Shown one piece after another: positions 54,016 to 62,826 of a DNA stretch of 64,000 nt. The position numbers and the translations under genes are program-made. Positions within the stretch are counted from its first letter, which is position 1. Each line of letters starts with the position of its first letter. The notes under the pieces are model-generated. The model searched no databases. It saw only the letters and a program-made list of their open reading frames with translations, and had not been told where the DNA came from. The stretch comes from Quatrionicoccus australiensis (GTDB lineage Bacteria; Pseudomonadota; Gammaproteobacteria; Burkholderiales; Rhodocyclaceae). Location of the stretch: NCBI RefSeq assembly GCF_020510425.1, contig NZ_JAHBAH010000001.1:2337001-2401000 (forward strand). The letters are read 5' to 3'.

Positions 54016-54573
54016 ATGAACATGCAGAAAAATTCCATGATGCGACTTTTGCCGCTCGCCGGTTTCCTGGCACTCGGTGCCTGTACCGTCATGCCGACCG
54101 GGCCGAGTGTGATGGCCCTGCCCGGCAGTGGTCAGTCGATCGAGCGCTTCCGTGCGGATGATGTTTATTGCCGCCAGTTTGCGCATACCCAGATCGGCGG
54201 CAAGACGGCCGAAGAGGCGGCGCAGAAGTCGGCGGTGACCAGTGCGGCGGTCGGAACGGCGGTCGGCGCGCTGGCCGGTGCGGCAATTGGCGGCGATGGG
54301 CGCGGTGCGGCGATTGGTGCCGGTGCCGGCCTGTTGCTCGGCAGTGCGGCGGGTTCCGATGCGGCGCGCGCTTCCGGCGTCGGTACCCAGCGCCAGTACG
54401 ACAATGCCTACGTGCAGTGCATGTATGCCCAGGGACATCGTGTCCCGGTGCCGGCCAGTATGGCGACGCCGCGTGCGTCAGCTTCCGCGCCATCCCCCAC
54501 GGCGGTGCGTGCCGCCGATGCCGGCATTCCTCCGCCGCCGCCGGGTTTGCCCCCGCCGCCGCCAGCCCGATAG
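54016..54573 (+). CDS. Glycine-zipper outer-membrane lipoprotein
   Basis: 185 aa. Lipobox LGAC at about residue 23. A Gly-zipper hairpin (about 80-120) alternates G and A every three to four residues (GTAVGALAGAAIGGD ... IGAGAGLLLGSAAG), the YMGG/Rick-17kDa type that inserts in membranes. A conserved QRQYDNAYVQCMYAQGH follows, then a Pro-rich tail ending in PPPPPGLPPPPP. Probably an outer-membrane structural or stress-response lipoprotein. Confidence 0.75.
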   Translation: MNMQKNSMMRLLPLAGFLALGACTVMPTGPSVMALPGSGQSIERFRADDVYCRQFAHTQIGGKTAEEAAQKSAVTSAAVGTAVGALAGAAIGGDGRGAAIGAGAGLLLGSAAGSDAARASGVGTQRQYDNAYVQCMYAQGHRVPVPASMATPRASASAPSPTAVRAADAGIPPPPPGLPPPPPAR

Positions 54574-54595
54574 GTCGGCGGCAGCCGGGCTTCGC

Positions 54596-55567
54596 TCAGG
54601 CGACGCCGGCGCTGTGTGCCTGCTGGTCCGCCCAGTAGCTGGAGCGGACCATCGGGGCGCAGGCGGCGCCGGTAAAGCCCATCTTTTTCGCTTCTTCCTC
54701 GTACATCTTGAAGGTGTCGGGATGCACGTAGCGTGACACCGGCAGATGATGCCCGGACGGCGCCAGATACTGGCCGATGGTCAGCATCTCGACATCGTGG
54801 GCGCGCAGGTCGCGCATGACTTCAAGAATTTCCTCGTCGGTTTCGCCAAGGCCGACCATCAGGCCGGACTTGGTGGACACCTTCGGGTAGCGCGCCTTGA
54901 ATTGCTTGAGGAAGTCCAGCGAGTGCTGGTAATCGGCGCCCGGGCGTGACTGCTTGTAGAGGCGGGGCACGGTTTCCATGTTGTGATTGAGCACGTCGGG
55001 CAGGGCGCCGCCGAGCACGTCGAGCGCCACGTCCATGCGGCCGCGGAAATCGGGCACCAGGGTTTCGATGGTCGTGGTCGGCGACAGTTCGCGCGTGTGA
55101 CGGATGACATCGACGAAATGCTGGGCGCCGCCGTCACGCAGGTCGTCACGGTCGACGCTGGTAATCACGACATATTTGAGTTTGAGCAGGGCGACCGATT
55201 CGGCCAGTTCGCGCGGCTCGTCCGGGTTGGGCGGCAGCGGTTGACCGTGACCGACGTCGCAAAACGGGCAGCGCCGCGTGCAGATGTCGCCGAGGATCAT
55301 GAAGGTCGCCGTGCCGCGGCCGAAGCATTCGCCGATATTCGGGCAGGTCGCTTCCTCGCAGACGGTGTGCAGCTTCTTCTCGCGCAGCATGGTCTTGATC
55401 TCGCCGAAGCGGCCGGCGCTGTTGCCGGCCTTGACGCGGATCCAGTCCGGTTTTTTGAGCGGGGTGTCGACCGGCACGATCTTGATCGGGATGCGCGCCG
55501 TCTTCAGTTCGCCCTTTTGCTTGACGCCTTTTTGCTTGGCGCCGCCCTTGATCTCGTTTTCAGCCAT
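54596..55567 (-). CDS. lipA: Lipoyl synthase LipA
   Basis: 323 aa radical-SAM enzyme that inserts two sulfurs into protein-bound octanoyl chains. The auxiliary cluster Cys are 70, 75 and 81 ([12 protein letters not shown]), the radical-SAM set CTRRCPFC is Cys 96, 100 and 103, and the C-terminal RSSY serine motif is present (VRSSYWADQ). The N-terminal ~25 residues are Lys-rich and variable. It overlaps lipB by eight bases and closes the dac-dat-ybeD-lipBA operon. Confidence 0.96.
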   Translation of the reverse strand: MAENEIKGGAKQKGVKQKGELKTARIPIKIVPVDTPLKKPDWIRVKAGNSAGRFGEIKTMLREKKLHTVCEEATCPNIGECFGRGTATFMILGDICTRRCPFCDVGHGQPLPPNPDEPRELAESVALLKLKYVVITSVDRDDLRDGGAQHFVDVIRHTRELSPTTTIETLVPDFRGRMDVALDVLGGALPDVLNHNMETVPRLYKQSRPGADYQHSLDFLKQFKARYPKVSTKSGLMVGLGETDEEILEVMRDLRAHDVEMLTIGQYLAPSGHHLPVSRYVHPDTFKMYEEEAKKMGFTGAACAPMVRSSYWADQQAHSAGVA

Positions 55568-56177
55568 GTTGTCTTTCCAGTTGCAGCAGCAGTTGCTGCG
55601 AGAGTTGCTCGCCCGCCTCGCCGACGGTGAGCGGAATATTCAGGTCTTTGGTCTGCACGACCTGCAGGCCGGGGTAGCCGCAGGGATTGATCGCTTCGAA
55701 CGGGCTCAGGTCCATGTCCACGTTGAGCGAAACGCCGTGGTAGGAACAGCCGTTGCGGATGCGCAGGCCGAGCGCGGCGACCTTGGCGGCACCGACATAG
55801 ACGCCGGGCGCGCCGTCGCGCCGCTCGGCCGTGACGCCGTAATTGCCAAGCAGGTCGATGACCGCCTGTTCGATGGCGGTAACCAGTTCGCGCACCTTGA
55901 TTTTCAGGCGCGCCAGATCGAGCAGCAGATAAATGACGACCTGGCCGGGCCCGTGGTAGGTGACCTGGCCGCCGCGGTCGATCTGCACCAGCGGGATGCC
56001 GACATCGCGCAGGATGTGCTCCGGCTTGCCGGCCTGGCCCAGGGTATAGACCGGCGGGTGTTCGACGATCCACAGCTCGTCCGGCGTTGCGGCCGTACGG
56101 TTGGCGGTGAACGCCTGCATGGCCTGGAAGGTCGGCTCGTAGTCGACCCGGCCCAGGTGTTTGACGGTGGGTGTCAC
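55560..56177 (-). CDS. lipB: Octanoyltransferase LipB
   Basis: 205 aa from the GTG at 56177. Moves octanoyl from acyl carrier protein to lipoyl domains. The motifs [23 protein letters not shown] and [10 protein letters not shown] (with the catalytic Lys region upstream) and the active-site Cys in INPCGYPG are all present. Six bases after ybeD, eight-base overlap with lipA. Confidence 0.95.
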   Translation of the reverse strand: MTPTVKHLGRVDYEPTFQAMQAFTANRTAATPDELWIVEHPPVYTLGQAGKPEHILRDVGIPLVQIDRGGQVTYHGPGQVVIYLLLDLARLKIKVRELVTAIEQAVIDLLGNYGVTAERRDGAPGVYVGAAKVAALGLRIRNGCSYHGVSLNVDMDLSPFEAINPCGYPGLQVVQTKDLNIPLTVGEAGEQLSQQLLLQLERQHG

Positions 56178-56183
56178 GGAGGC

Positions 56184-56453
56184 TTAGAGGACGACCTTGA
56201 TCAGCGGGTGGCCGCTCAGGTCGGTGTACAGCGCATCGAGCTGCGGCTTCGAGGTGGCGACCACGGTGCAGGTCAGGCTGATGTAGTTGCCGCCGGAGCT
56301 GGCGCGCATTTCCATGGTTGCGCCGTCGAAATCGGGGGCGTGCTGGGTGACGATGCTCAGTACCACCTGGGAAAGCTCGTCGTGCGCCTTGCCCATGATC
56401 TTGAGGGGAAAGTCGCAGGGAAATTCGAGGAGGGTGTCCTTGTACGATGCCAT
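56184..56453 (-). CDS. ybeD: YbeD/DUF493 family protein
   Basis: 89 aa ferredoxin-like fold protein: FPCDFPLKIMGKAHDELSQVV and the middle SSGGNYISLTCTVVATSKPQLDALY are family signatures. YbeD sits next to lipB in many proteobacteria, as here, and is suspected to influence lipoate metabolism allosterically. One base separates it from the dat stop. Confidence 0.88.
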   Translation of the reverse strand: MASYKDTLLEFPCDFPLKIMGKAHDELSQVVLSIVTQHAPDFDGATMEMRASSGGNYISLTCTVVATSKPQLDALYTDLSGHPLIKVVL

Positions 56454-56454
56454 G

Positions 56455-57342
56455 TCAGCCTTTACGCATTACCGTGTTCTTGAAGTCCTGGTACCACTGC
56501 CACATCTGTTCGCCGACCGGGCCGGGGCGGCCGGCATTTTTGCCATGTCCGACCGGTTGACCGTCCAGCGTCGTGATCGCCAGGATTTCCTTGGTCGATG
56601 AGGTCATCCAGACCTCATCCGCGGCGCGAAGTTCAGTTTCGCTGATTTCGCGCACTTCCAGCGCCTGCCCATGTTGGGCTGCGAGTTCGAGGATCACGTC
56701 GTAGGTGATGCCGGGCAGCATCAGCTGCGTCTTGGGCGGCGCCAGCAGCACGCCGTCCCTGACCACGAAAATGTTCGAGGCGGCGCCTTCCTTGAGCCAG
56801 CCGTCGCGCAGCAGCAATGCTTCGGCACAGCCCTGTTCGACCGCCTGCTGACGGGCCAGCACGTTGGCGAGCAGCGAGATGACCTTGAGGTCGCAGCGGC
56901 TCCAGCGCAGGTCGGGCACCGTGATCGCAGCAACGCCTCTGGCCCTGACCTCGGCTGGCGTAGTAACCAGCGGTGAGGCGAAAGCAAAGGCGGTCGGCGT
57001 GACGGTGGCCGGCGGAAAGGCGTGGTCGCGCTTGTCGTCGGCGCCGCGTGTCACCTGCAGGTAGATCGACTGGTCGTCCCAGGGCGCGCTGGCGATCAGC
57101 TTGAAAACGACCTCTTTCCAGGCGTCGACCGGCAGCGGGTTGGCCAGCTTGATGCCGTCCAGCGTCGCCTGCAGGCGCTTGAGGTGTTCATCGATGCGAA
57201 AGGCGCGCCGGGAATAGACCGGAATGACTTCATAAACCCCGTCGCCGTACAGGAAACCGCGGTCGAGCGGCGAGATGCCGGCCGCGGCGAGCGGCAGGAA
57301 CTGGCCATTCAGATAAACCGGGTCGGCGACGTAAGGGGTCAT
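56455..57342 (-). CDS. dat: D-amino-acid aminotransferase (class IV PLP)
   Basis: 295 aa from the ATG at 57342, four bases after the dacC stop. The fold-type IV motifs GDGVYEVIPVY, the PLP Lys in CDLKVISLLANVLARQQA, EGAASNIFVV and the Thr/Ser in MTSSTKEI are present. Makes D-alanine/D-glutamate from 2-oxoacids, or acts as branched-chain/aminodeoxychorismate type; the operon with a D-Ala carboxypeptidase favours D-amino acids. Longer upstream frames run into dacC and were rejected. Confidence 0.9.
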   Translation of the reverse strand: MTPYVADPVYLNGQFLPLAAAGISPLDRGFLYGDGVYEVIPVYSRRAFRIDEHLKRLQATLDGIKLANPLPVDAWKEVVFKLIASAPWDDQSIYLQVTRGADDKRDHAFPPATVTPTAFAFASPLVTTPAEVRARGVAAITVPDLRWSRCDLKVISLLANVLARQQAVEQGCAEALLLRDGWLKEGAASNIFVVRDGVLLAPPKTQLMLPGITYDVILELAAQHGQALEVREISETELRAADEVWMTSSTKEILAITTLDGQPVGHGKNAGRPGPVGEQMWQWYQDFKNTVMRKG

Positions 57343-57346
57343 GGGG

Positions 57347-58486
57347 TCAGTTGAACCAGAGGCGGATGCTGTCGAGGATACGGATGAAGATGTTGCCGAT
57401 TTCGATTTTTTCAAGAGCAACGACCGGATATTCGCCATAGGGCTTGCCGTCGACGCTGACTTTCAGCGTGCCCAGCTTCTGGCCCAGCTCGATCGGCGCG
57501 ATCAGACGCGGCTCGGCAACGAATTCGGACTTCACCGATTCGGCGTAGCCCTTGGGCACGGCAATCGCCATGTCGTTGGTGAAACCGGCCTTGACCTGGC
57601 TTTGCTGACCCTTCCAGACGCGCAGCGCGGCGACCGGCTGCTCTTTCGCGAACAGCGTCACGGCATCGTAGGAGAGGAAGCCCCAGTTGAGCAGCTTGAG
57701 CGACTCGGTGGCGCGCGCCGAATCCGAAGCCGTGCCGAGCACGACCGAGAGCAGGCGGCGCTTGTCGCGCAGGGCCGAGGAAATCAGGCAGTAGCCGGCG
57801 GCATCGGTGTGGCCGGTCTTGACGCCATCGACGCTGGGGTCGATGAAGAGCAGGCGGTTGCGGTTCGGTTGGGTGATGCCGTTGTAGGTGAATTCCTTCA
57901 TCGAGTAATACTTCTTGTATTCCTCGGGGAAGTCGCGGATCAACGCGCCGGCCAGGATGGAGAGGTCGCGCGCCGTGGTGTAGTGCTCGGGATCGGGCAG
58001 GCCGGTCGAGTTGCGGAAGCTGGAGGACTTCATGCCGAGGCGTTGTGCTTCGCGGTTCATCATCTGCGCGAAGTTGTCCTCGCTGCCGGCGATGGCTTCG
58101 GCCAGCGTGACGCAGGCATCGTTGCCGGACTGGACGATCATGCCCTTGATCAGGTCTTCAACCGGAACTTGCGTGTCGACCCGGACGAACATCTTGGAGC
58201 CGCCGGTGCGCCAGGCCTTTTCCGAAACCGGCAGAGGCTGGGTGAGGGCGATGGTTTTCTTGTGGATGGCCGAGAAGGTCAGGTAGGCCGTCATCAGCTT
58301 GGTCAGCGAAGCGGGTTCGAGACGTTCGTCGGGCTTCTCGGCGGTCAACATCTGGCCGGAGCCCATTTCCAGCAGCAGCCAGGATTTGGCGGCGAGGGCA
58401 GGGGGTACGGGTTGTTGCTGGGCGAGCGCCGAGCCGGCACAAACGAGGCTCAGGGCAAGGACAAGAATATTGCGAAACAGCGGCAT
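57347..58486 (-). CDS. dacC: D-alanyl-D-alanine carboxypeptidase (PBP5/6 family)
   Basis: 379 aa from the ATG at 58486. Signal peptide ends SALAQQ. The serine-peptidase motifs SLTK (SxxK), SGND (SxN) and KTGHTDAAGY are in order. The C-terminal domain ends in an amphipathic helix (NIFIRILDSIRLWF) that anchors it to the inner-membrane surface. It trims the fifth D-Ala from peptidoglycan stems. First gene of the dac-dat-ybeD-lipB-lipA operon. Confidence 0.94.
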   Translation of the reverse strand: MPLFRNILVLALSLVCAGSALAQQQPVPPALAAKSWLLLEMGSGQMLTAEKPDERLEPASLTKLMTAYLTFSAIHKKTIALTQPLPVSEKAWRTGGSKMFVRVDTQVPVEDLIKGMIVQSGNDACVTLAEAIAGSEDNFAQMMNREAQRLGMKSSSFRNSTGLPDPEHYTTARDLSILAGALIRDFPEEYKKYYSMKEFTYNGITQPNRNRLLFIDPSVDGVKTGHTDAAGYCLISSALRDKRRLLSVVLGTASDSARATESLKLLNWGFLSYDAVTLFAKEQPVAALRVWKGQQSQVKAGFTNDMAIAVPKGYAESVKSEFVAEPRLIAPIELGQKLGTLKVSVDGKPYGEYPVVALEKIEIGNIFIRILDSIRLWFN

Positions 58487-58520
58487 GGTTTTTTTGCTTT
58501 GTTTTACGTTGGGGGCGGAA

Positions 58521-58526
58521 ATTATA
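58521..58526 (-). promoter_or_regulatory. -10 box for the dacC-lipA operon
   Basis: A perfect TATAAT on the minus strand, 35 bases before the dacC start, flanked by GGGGG and CCCCC that could pair. No good -35 at standard spacing. Confidence 0.35.
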
Positions 58527-59424
58527 CCCCCGGCGTCGTGGCGCCCAGTGGCGAGGCAGCACAGAGAACCTCGATCGCCGGGTGGCGGATACGACGCTCG
58601 TTGGAGATCGCGTAGATCTGTTCGCTGACTGCCTCCATGGCGCCGAGCGGACGGGCATTGAACGAGGCCTCGATCTGGTCGGCGAGAACCAGCGGCGCCG
58701 GGAAAATGCCCAGGCCGCCGCGGCCGAAGGTGTTGAGCAGGGCGCTGTCCTCGAATTCGCCAACGATTTTCGGGCGGATGCCGGCACCTTCCAGCCAGCG
58801 GTCGATGCGGCCGCGCAGTGCGTTGTGGCGGGTGGGCAGGAGCATGGGCGCGCCGTTGAGGCTGTGCGGGAAGTCGGGTGCGTAGCGGTCGACCAGTTCC
58901 GGAATGGCAAAAAGCCCGGTCGCGAAATCGCCCAGCCGGGTGCTGAATACCTTCAGGTTGCCGCCGACCGGTGCGGCGCGGTCGGTTAGCACGACATCGA
59001 GGCGGTGCAGTGCGAGGTCGGCGAGCAGGGTTTCGAACTCGCCCTCGTCGCAAACCAGGCGGATATCGAGCGGCATGCTGGTGACCGAGCTGAGCAAGCG
59101 ATAGGCGAGCAGCTTGGGAATGCCGTCGGTAATGCCGGCGCGCAGGCGCAGCGTCGATTCGCTGTCGGAGTTGCGCACCGCCTCGCCCAAGGCGTCGCCC
59201 AGCTGGAAAATCTGGTCGGCGTAACCGAGCGCCAGGCGCCCCGCGTCGCTCAGGACCAGGCCGCGTCCCTGGCTGTTGAATAAGGCCTTGCCGAGCTGGC
59301 GTTCCAGTAGCGACAATTGCCCGCTGATCGTCTGGACGGCAACGCCAAGGCGTTCCGCAGCGCGCGTAATGCTGCCTTCCTGGGCAACGACCCAGAAGTA
59401 ATGAAGATGTTTGTAGTTGAGCAT
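58522..59424 (-). CDS. nhaR: LysR family regulator, NhaR type
   Basis: 300 aa from the ATG at 59424. The N-terminus MLNYKHLHYFWVVAQEGSITRAAERLGVAVQTISGQLSLLE is characteristic of NhaR, which in E. coli activates the nhaA antiporter in response to Na+. No nhaA gene is adjacent, so the target is elsewhere or different. It is divergent from htpX and ends 35 bases before dacC on the same strand. Confidence 0.88.
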   Translation of the reverse strand: MLNYKHLHYFWVVAQEGSITRAAERLGVAVQTISGQLSLLERQLGKALFNSQGRGLVLSDAGRLALGYADQIFQLGDALGEAVRNSDSESTLRLRAGITDGIPKLLAYRLLSSVTSMPLDIRLVCDEGEFETLLADLALHRLDVVLTDRAAPVGGNLKVFSTRLGDFATGLFAIPELVDRYAPDFPHSLNGAPMLLPTRHNALRGRIDRWLEGAGIRPKIVGEFEDSALLNTFGRGGLGIFPAPLVLADQIEASFNARPLGAMEAVSEQIYAISNERRIRHPAIEVLCAASPLGATTPGV

Positions 59425-59534
59425 AGAAATTCGTTCTGCAGAAAAAACCGAAGTGTCTGTCAATTTTGCTCCGGTTTTTTGGTTTTGTGCAACGCAATAG
59501 AATGCGCCCCTCAGTTTATTTTCGGGAGTTCACC

Positions 59535-60410
59535 ATGAAACGTGTTCTGCTCTTCCTTGCCACCAACTTCGCCGTGATGCTGGTGCTCAGCCTGGTCACC
59601 AGCCTGCTTGGCGTCAATCGCTTCCTGACCGCCAACGGACTCAATCTCGGCATGCTGCTTGTGTTCGCAGGTGTGATCGGCTTTGGCGGCGCCTTCATTT
59701 CGCTGCTGATGTCGAAAAGCATGGCCAAGTGGAGTACCGGTGCCCGCGTCATTGAAGCGCCGTCCTCCTCGACCGAGGTCTGGCTGGTCGACACGGTCGC
59801 GCGCCTTGCCGAACGGGCTGGTCTGCCGATGCCGGAAGTGGCCATCTATGACGGTGAGCCGAATGCCTTTGCGACTGGCGCCACGAAAAACAGTTCGCTG
59901 GTCGCCGTGTCGACCGGCCTGCTGCAGGGCATGACGCGTGAAGAAGTCGAGGCGGTGCTGGCGCATGAAGTTGCCCACATCGCCAATGGCGATATGGTGA
60001 CGCTGACCCTGATCCAGGGCGTGGTCAATACCTTCGTTGTCTTCCTGTCGCGTGTTGTCGGCTACGCGGTCGACTCCTTCCTGCGCCGCAATGACGAGGA
60101 GAGCAGCGGCCCGGGCATCGGCTACATGGTGACCAGCATGATCTGCGAAGTGGTCTTCGGTATCCTGGCCAGCATCATCGTTGCCTGGTTCTCGCGCCAG
60201 CGTGAGTTCCGCGCCGATGCCGGTGCTGCGCAGCTGCTGCGTTCGCCGCTGCCGATGCAGAACGCGCTGCGCCGTCTGGGCAGCATGCATACCGAGTCCC
60301 TGCCGCAGAACATGGCCGCTTCCGGCATTGCTGGCGGCCAGGGCTGGATGGCGCTGTTTTCCAGCCATCCGCCGCTGGAAGAACGTATTGCTGCACTGGG
60401 AGGCCGTTAA
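59535..60410 (+). CDS. htpX: Membrane zinc metalloprotease HtpX
   Basis: 291 aa. Two N-terminal helices (about 4-24 and 36-58), the zinc motif HEVAH in [13 protein letters not shown] (about residues 138-150), two more helices, and the third zinc ligand region [13 protein letters not shown]. Conserved end [11 protein letters not shown]. It degrades misfolded membrane proteins alongside FtsH. CGGGAGTTCACC precedes the ATG. Standard length (E. coli 293 aa). Confidence 0.95.
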   Translation: MKRVLLFLATNFAVMLVLSLVTSLLGVNRFLTANGLNLGMLLVFAGVIGFGGAFISLLMSKSMAKWSTGARVIEAPSSSTEVWLVDTVARLAERAGLPMPEVAIYDGEPNAFATGATKNSSLVAVSTGLLQGMTREEVEAVLAHEVAHIANGDMVTLTLIQGVVNTFVVFLSRVVGYAVDSFLRRNDEESSGPGIGYMVTSMICEVVFGILASIIVAWFSRQREFRADAGAAQLLRSPLPMQNALRRLGSMHTESLPQNMAASGIAGGQGWMALFSSHPPLEERIAALGGR

Positions 60411-60451
60411 GCCCTGCGCCTCGATGGCATGCGGATTGCTAAACAAAACTC

Positions 60452-61690
60452 ATGATGCAATTTAAAAAAATACTGATTCTGACTTGCGGGCTGAGTGCAA
60501 CGCTGGCTTTTGCCCAGCCCGAATATGACCTGAATCAACTCGAAGTGCTGGCTATGGAGTCCAGTCGTTCGATCATGGCGGCGCGTGACCAGGTGACGGC
60601 GGCGCGCTATGCGGTGGACAGTGCCAGTGCCTTTCCCAATCCCGAACTTGAATATCTGGGCGGGACGGCACGGGCGCGCAGTCCGGGCGGCAACACCGGC
60701 GATGCACGTAGTGTCAGCCTGACCCAGCCGCTCGACATGCCCTGGAAACGTGCCGCGCGAATCGATACCGCGCTGGCCAGTCTGGAAGTGACAACTGCCG
60801 GCAACCGGGCCTTTGAAGCCGATCTGCTGGCCCGTCTGCGCAGCCGCTATTTCGAGTTGCTGCGTCGTCAGGCTGAATTGTTGAATGCCCGTGAAGATGC
60901 CAAGCTCATGGAAGGCGTGCGCTCGCGCATTGCCAAGCGGGTCGAGGTCGGCGAAGCGCCGCGTTTCGAACTGATCAAGGCTGATGCGGAAGCGCTCAAT
61001 GCGCAAAAGACGTCGCAGGCTGCGGCATTCCGTGTGCAGCAGGCGCGTTCGCTGTTGCGCCAGATGGTTGGCGCAGCCCTGCCTGAAGACTTTGCGGTCA
61101 GCGGCAGCTTGCGCAATGTGCCGGCCTTGTTGCCGCTCGATGGTTTGCAGAAGCAATTGACGGATTCGAGCCCCGATCTGGCGCGTGCGCGCGCCGAAAT
61201 GGTGCGTGCCCAGCGCCAGCTTGATCTGGAGCGCGGGCAGCGTTGGCCAAATTTGGCACTCAAGGCCAGTTACGACGAAGACCCCGATATGCGTACCTCG
61301 AAGTTCGGTGTCGTGGTCTCCATTCCGATCTGGGACCGGCGTAGCGGTCCGGTCGGCGAAGCCGCCGCACAGTTGTCACGTGCCCGCAACGAGTTGGAGG
61401 CGCAGCAGTTTGCGCTGGGCCAGACGCTGCAGGTTGCCGTGCAGCAATACGAAATCGCCCAGACCCAGGTCACCGCGCTGGAGTCTGGCATCGTCCGCCA
61501 GGCCGAGGCGGCTCTGAAGGTAGCCGAAGCTGCTTATCGCTTCGGCGAGCGCGGCTTCATCGAAGTGCTGGACGCGCAACGTGTATTCCGTGCCGCGCGG
61601 GCCGAGTTGATTGCTGCGCGCTTTGAACTGGCTGCGGCCTGGGTGGAAATCGAAAGACTGCGGGCGCTGCCCGGGGGAAGCAAGGAATGA
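60452..61690 (+). CDS. CzcC-type outer-membrane efflux protein (TolC family)
   Basis: 412 aa. Signal peptide to about residue 22 (LSATLAFAQ). Two tandem outer-membrane-efflux repeats with long coiled helices (about 60-210 and 235-400); YPNPELEYLGG-like FPNPELEYLGGTAR is the usual first-strand motif. It forms the trimeric exit duct of a metal-type RND pump. No strong ribosome site; two Met codons start the frame. Overlaps the adaptor gene by four bases. Confidence 0.9.
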   Translation: MMQFKKILILTCGLSATLAFAQPEYDLNQLEVLAMESSRSIMAARDQVTAARYAVDSASAFPNPELEYLGGTARARSPGGNTGDARSVSLTQPLDMPWKRAARIDTALASLEVTTAGNRAFEADLLARLRSRYFELLRRQAELLNAREDAKLMEGVRSRIAKRVEVGEAPRFELIKADAEALNAQKTSQAAAFRVQQARSLLRQMVGAALPEDFAVSGSLRNVPALLPLDGLQKQLTDSSPDLARARAEMVRAQRQLDLERGQRWPNLALKASYDEDPDMRTSKFGVVVSIPIWDRRSGPVGEAAAQLSRARNELEAQQFALGQTLQVAVQQYEIAQTQVTALESGIVRQAEAALKVAEAAYRFGERGFIEVLDAQRVFRAARAELIAARFELAAAWVEIERLRALPGGSKE

Positions 61691-62826
61691 AAAAAGTACT
61701 TCTGGTGATGTTGACCGCTGCGCTGCTGGCAGGTTGTAACAAGGAAAGCGGCAAGGGCGTGGCGGCTCCGCCGGCTGATCCGGCTCTGGTTACGCCGGGC
61801 CAGGAATTGCTGGGTCAGCTCAAGCTGGCCGATGTGAGCAAGCAACCGGTCGCGGAGACCTTGCGGGTTGCCGGTCAGATCAGTTTCGACGAGCAACGCC
61901 TGGCGCGCATCGGCGCGACCATTACCGGACGCGTAACCGATATCGATGCCTTGCTTGGCCAGTCGGTCAAGAAGGGTGATGTGCTGGCCAGTCTGAACAG
62001 CAGCGAGCTGTCCAGTCAGCAACTGGCCTATCTCAAGGCGCGTGCCCAGCTTGAACTGAACCGGCGCAATGCCGAGCGGGCCAAGGCCTTGTTCGAGGCT
62101 GACGTGATCGGTGCCGCTGAATTGCAGCGCCGCGAAAGCGAACATCAGATCTCGGTCGCCGAAACGCGGGCGGCCGCCGACCAGTTGCAATTGCTCGGTG
62201 TGTCACCGGCCGCGATCGACCGCCTCGGCAAGCAGGGGGCGGTCAATTCCGTGACGCCGGTGGTGGCGACCCTGAGTGGCGTCGTCGTCGAGCGCAAGCT
62301 GGCCCAGGGCCAGGTGGTGCAGCCGGCCGATGCGCTGTTCGTGGTGGCCGATCTGTCGCGCTTGTGGGCGGTGGCCCAGGTGCCGGAACAGCAGGTCAGT
62401 CAGGTCAAGGAAGGTCAGGCGGTCAGTATCGAGGTGCCGGCCCTGGGGCATGAAAAGCTGGTCGGCAAGCTGATCTACGTCGGTCAGACCATCGATCCGG
62501 AAACCCGGACGGTACTTGTGCGTACCGAACTGGATAACCGTGCCGGTCGCCTCAAGCCGGCCATGCTGGCTTCGATGCTGATCGAGGCGAAGCCGGTCGA
62601 ACGTCTGGTGGTGCCAGCCAGTGCCGTGGTTCGCGAAAGCGACGAAGACCATGTCTTTGTGGCTGAAGGTGAGGGCGTGTTCCGACTGCTCAAGGTCAAG
62701 CTGGGTGCCGAGCAGGGTGGGCAGCGAGTGGTCATTTCCGGCCTCAAGGGGCAGGAAAAGATCGTCGTCGAAGGCGCCTTCCATCTGAATAACGAACGCA
62801 ATCGCAAGGAAATGGAGGGCTCGTGA
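61687..62826 (+). CDS. CzcB-type periplasmic adaptor (membrane fusion) lipoprotein
   Basis: 379 aa. Lipobox LAGC at residue 17. Barrel-sandwich (lipoyl-like) domain halves at about 75-105 and 185-210 flank an alpha hairpin (about 110-160; SSQQLAYLKARAQLELNRR). A beta-barrel domain and a membrane-proximal domain follow. There is no His-rich metal extension, so substrate is not predicted by motif. Overlaps the pump gene as GTGA. Confidence 0.9.
   Translation: MKKVLLVMLTAALLAGCNKESGKGVAAPPADPALVTPGQELLGQLKLADVSKQPVAETLRVAGQISFDEQRLARIGATITGRVTDIDALLGQSVKKGDVLASLNSSELSSQQLAYLKARAQLELNRRNAERAKALFEADVIGAAELQRRESEHQISVAETRAAADQLQLLGVSPAAIDRLGKQGAVNSVTPVVATLSGVVVERKLAQGQVVQPADALFVVADLSRLWAVAQVPEQQVSQVKEGQAVSIEVPALGHEKLVGKLIYVGQTIDPETRTVLVRTELDNRAGRLKPAMLASMLIEAKPVERLVVPASAVVRESDEDHVFVAEGEGVFRLLKVKLGAEQGGQRVVISGLKGQEKIVVEGAFHLNNERNRKEMEGS

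Noticed and set aside
59442..59480. AAAAAACCG...CGGTTTTTT stem as a terminator
   Set aside because: It lies between divergent starts (nhaR and htpX), where a terminator would have no gene to end. It may instead be part of promoter architecture.
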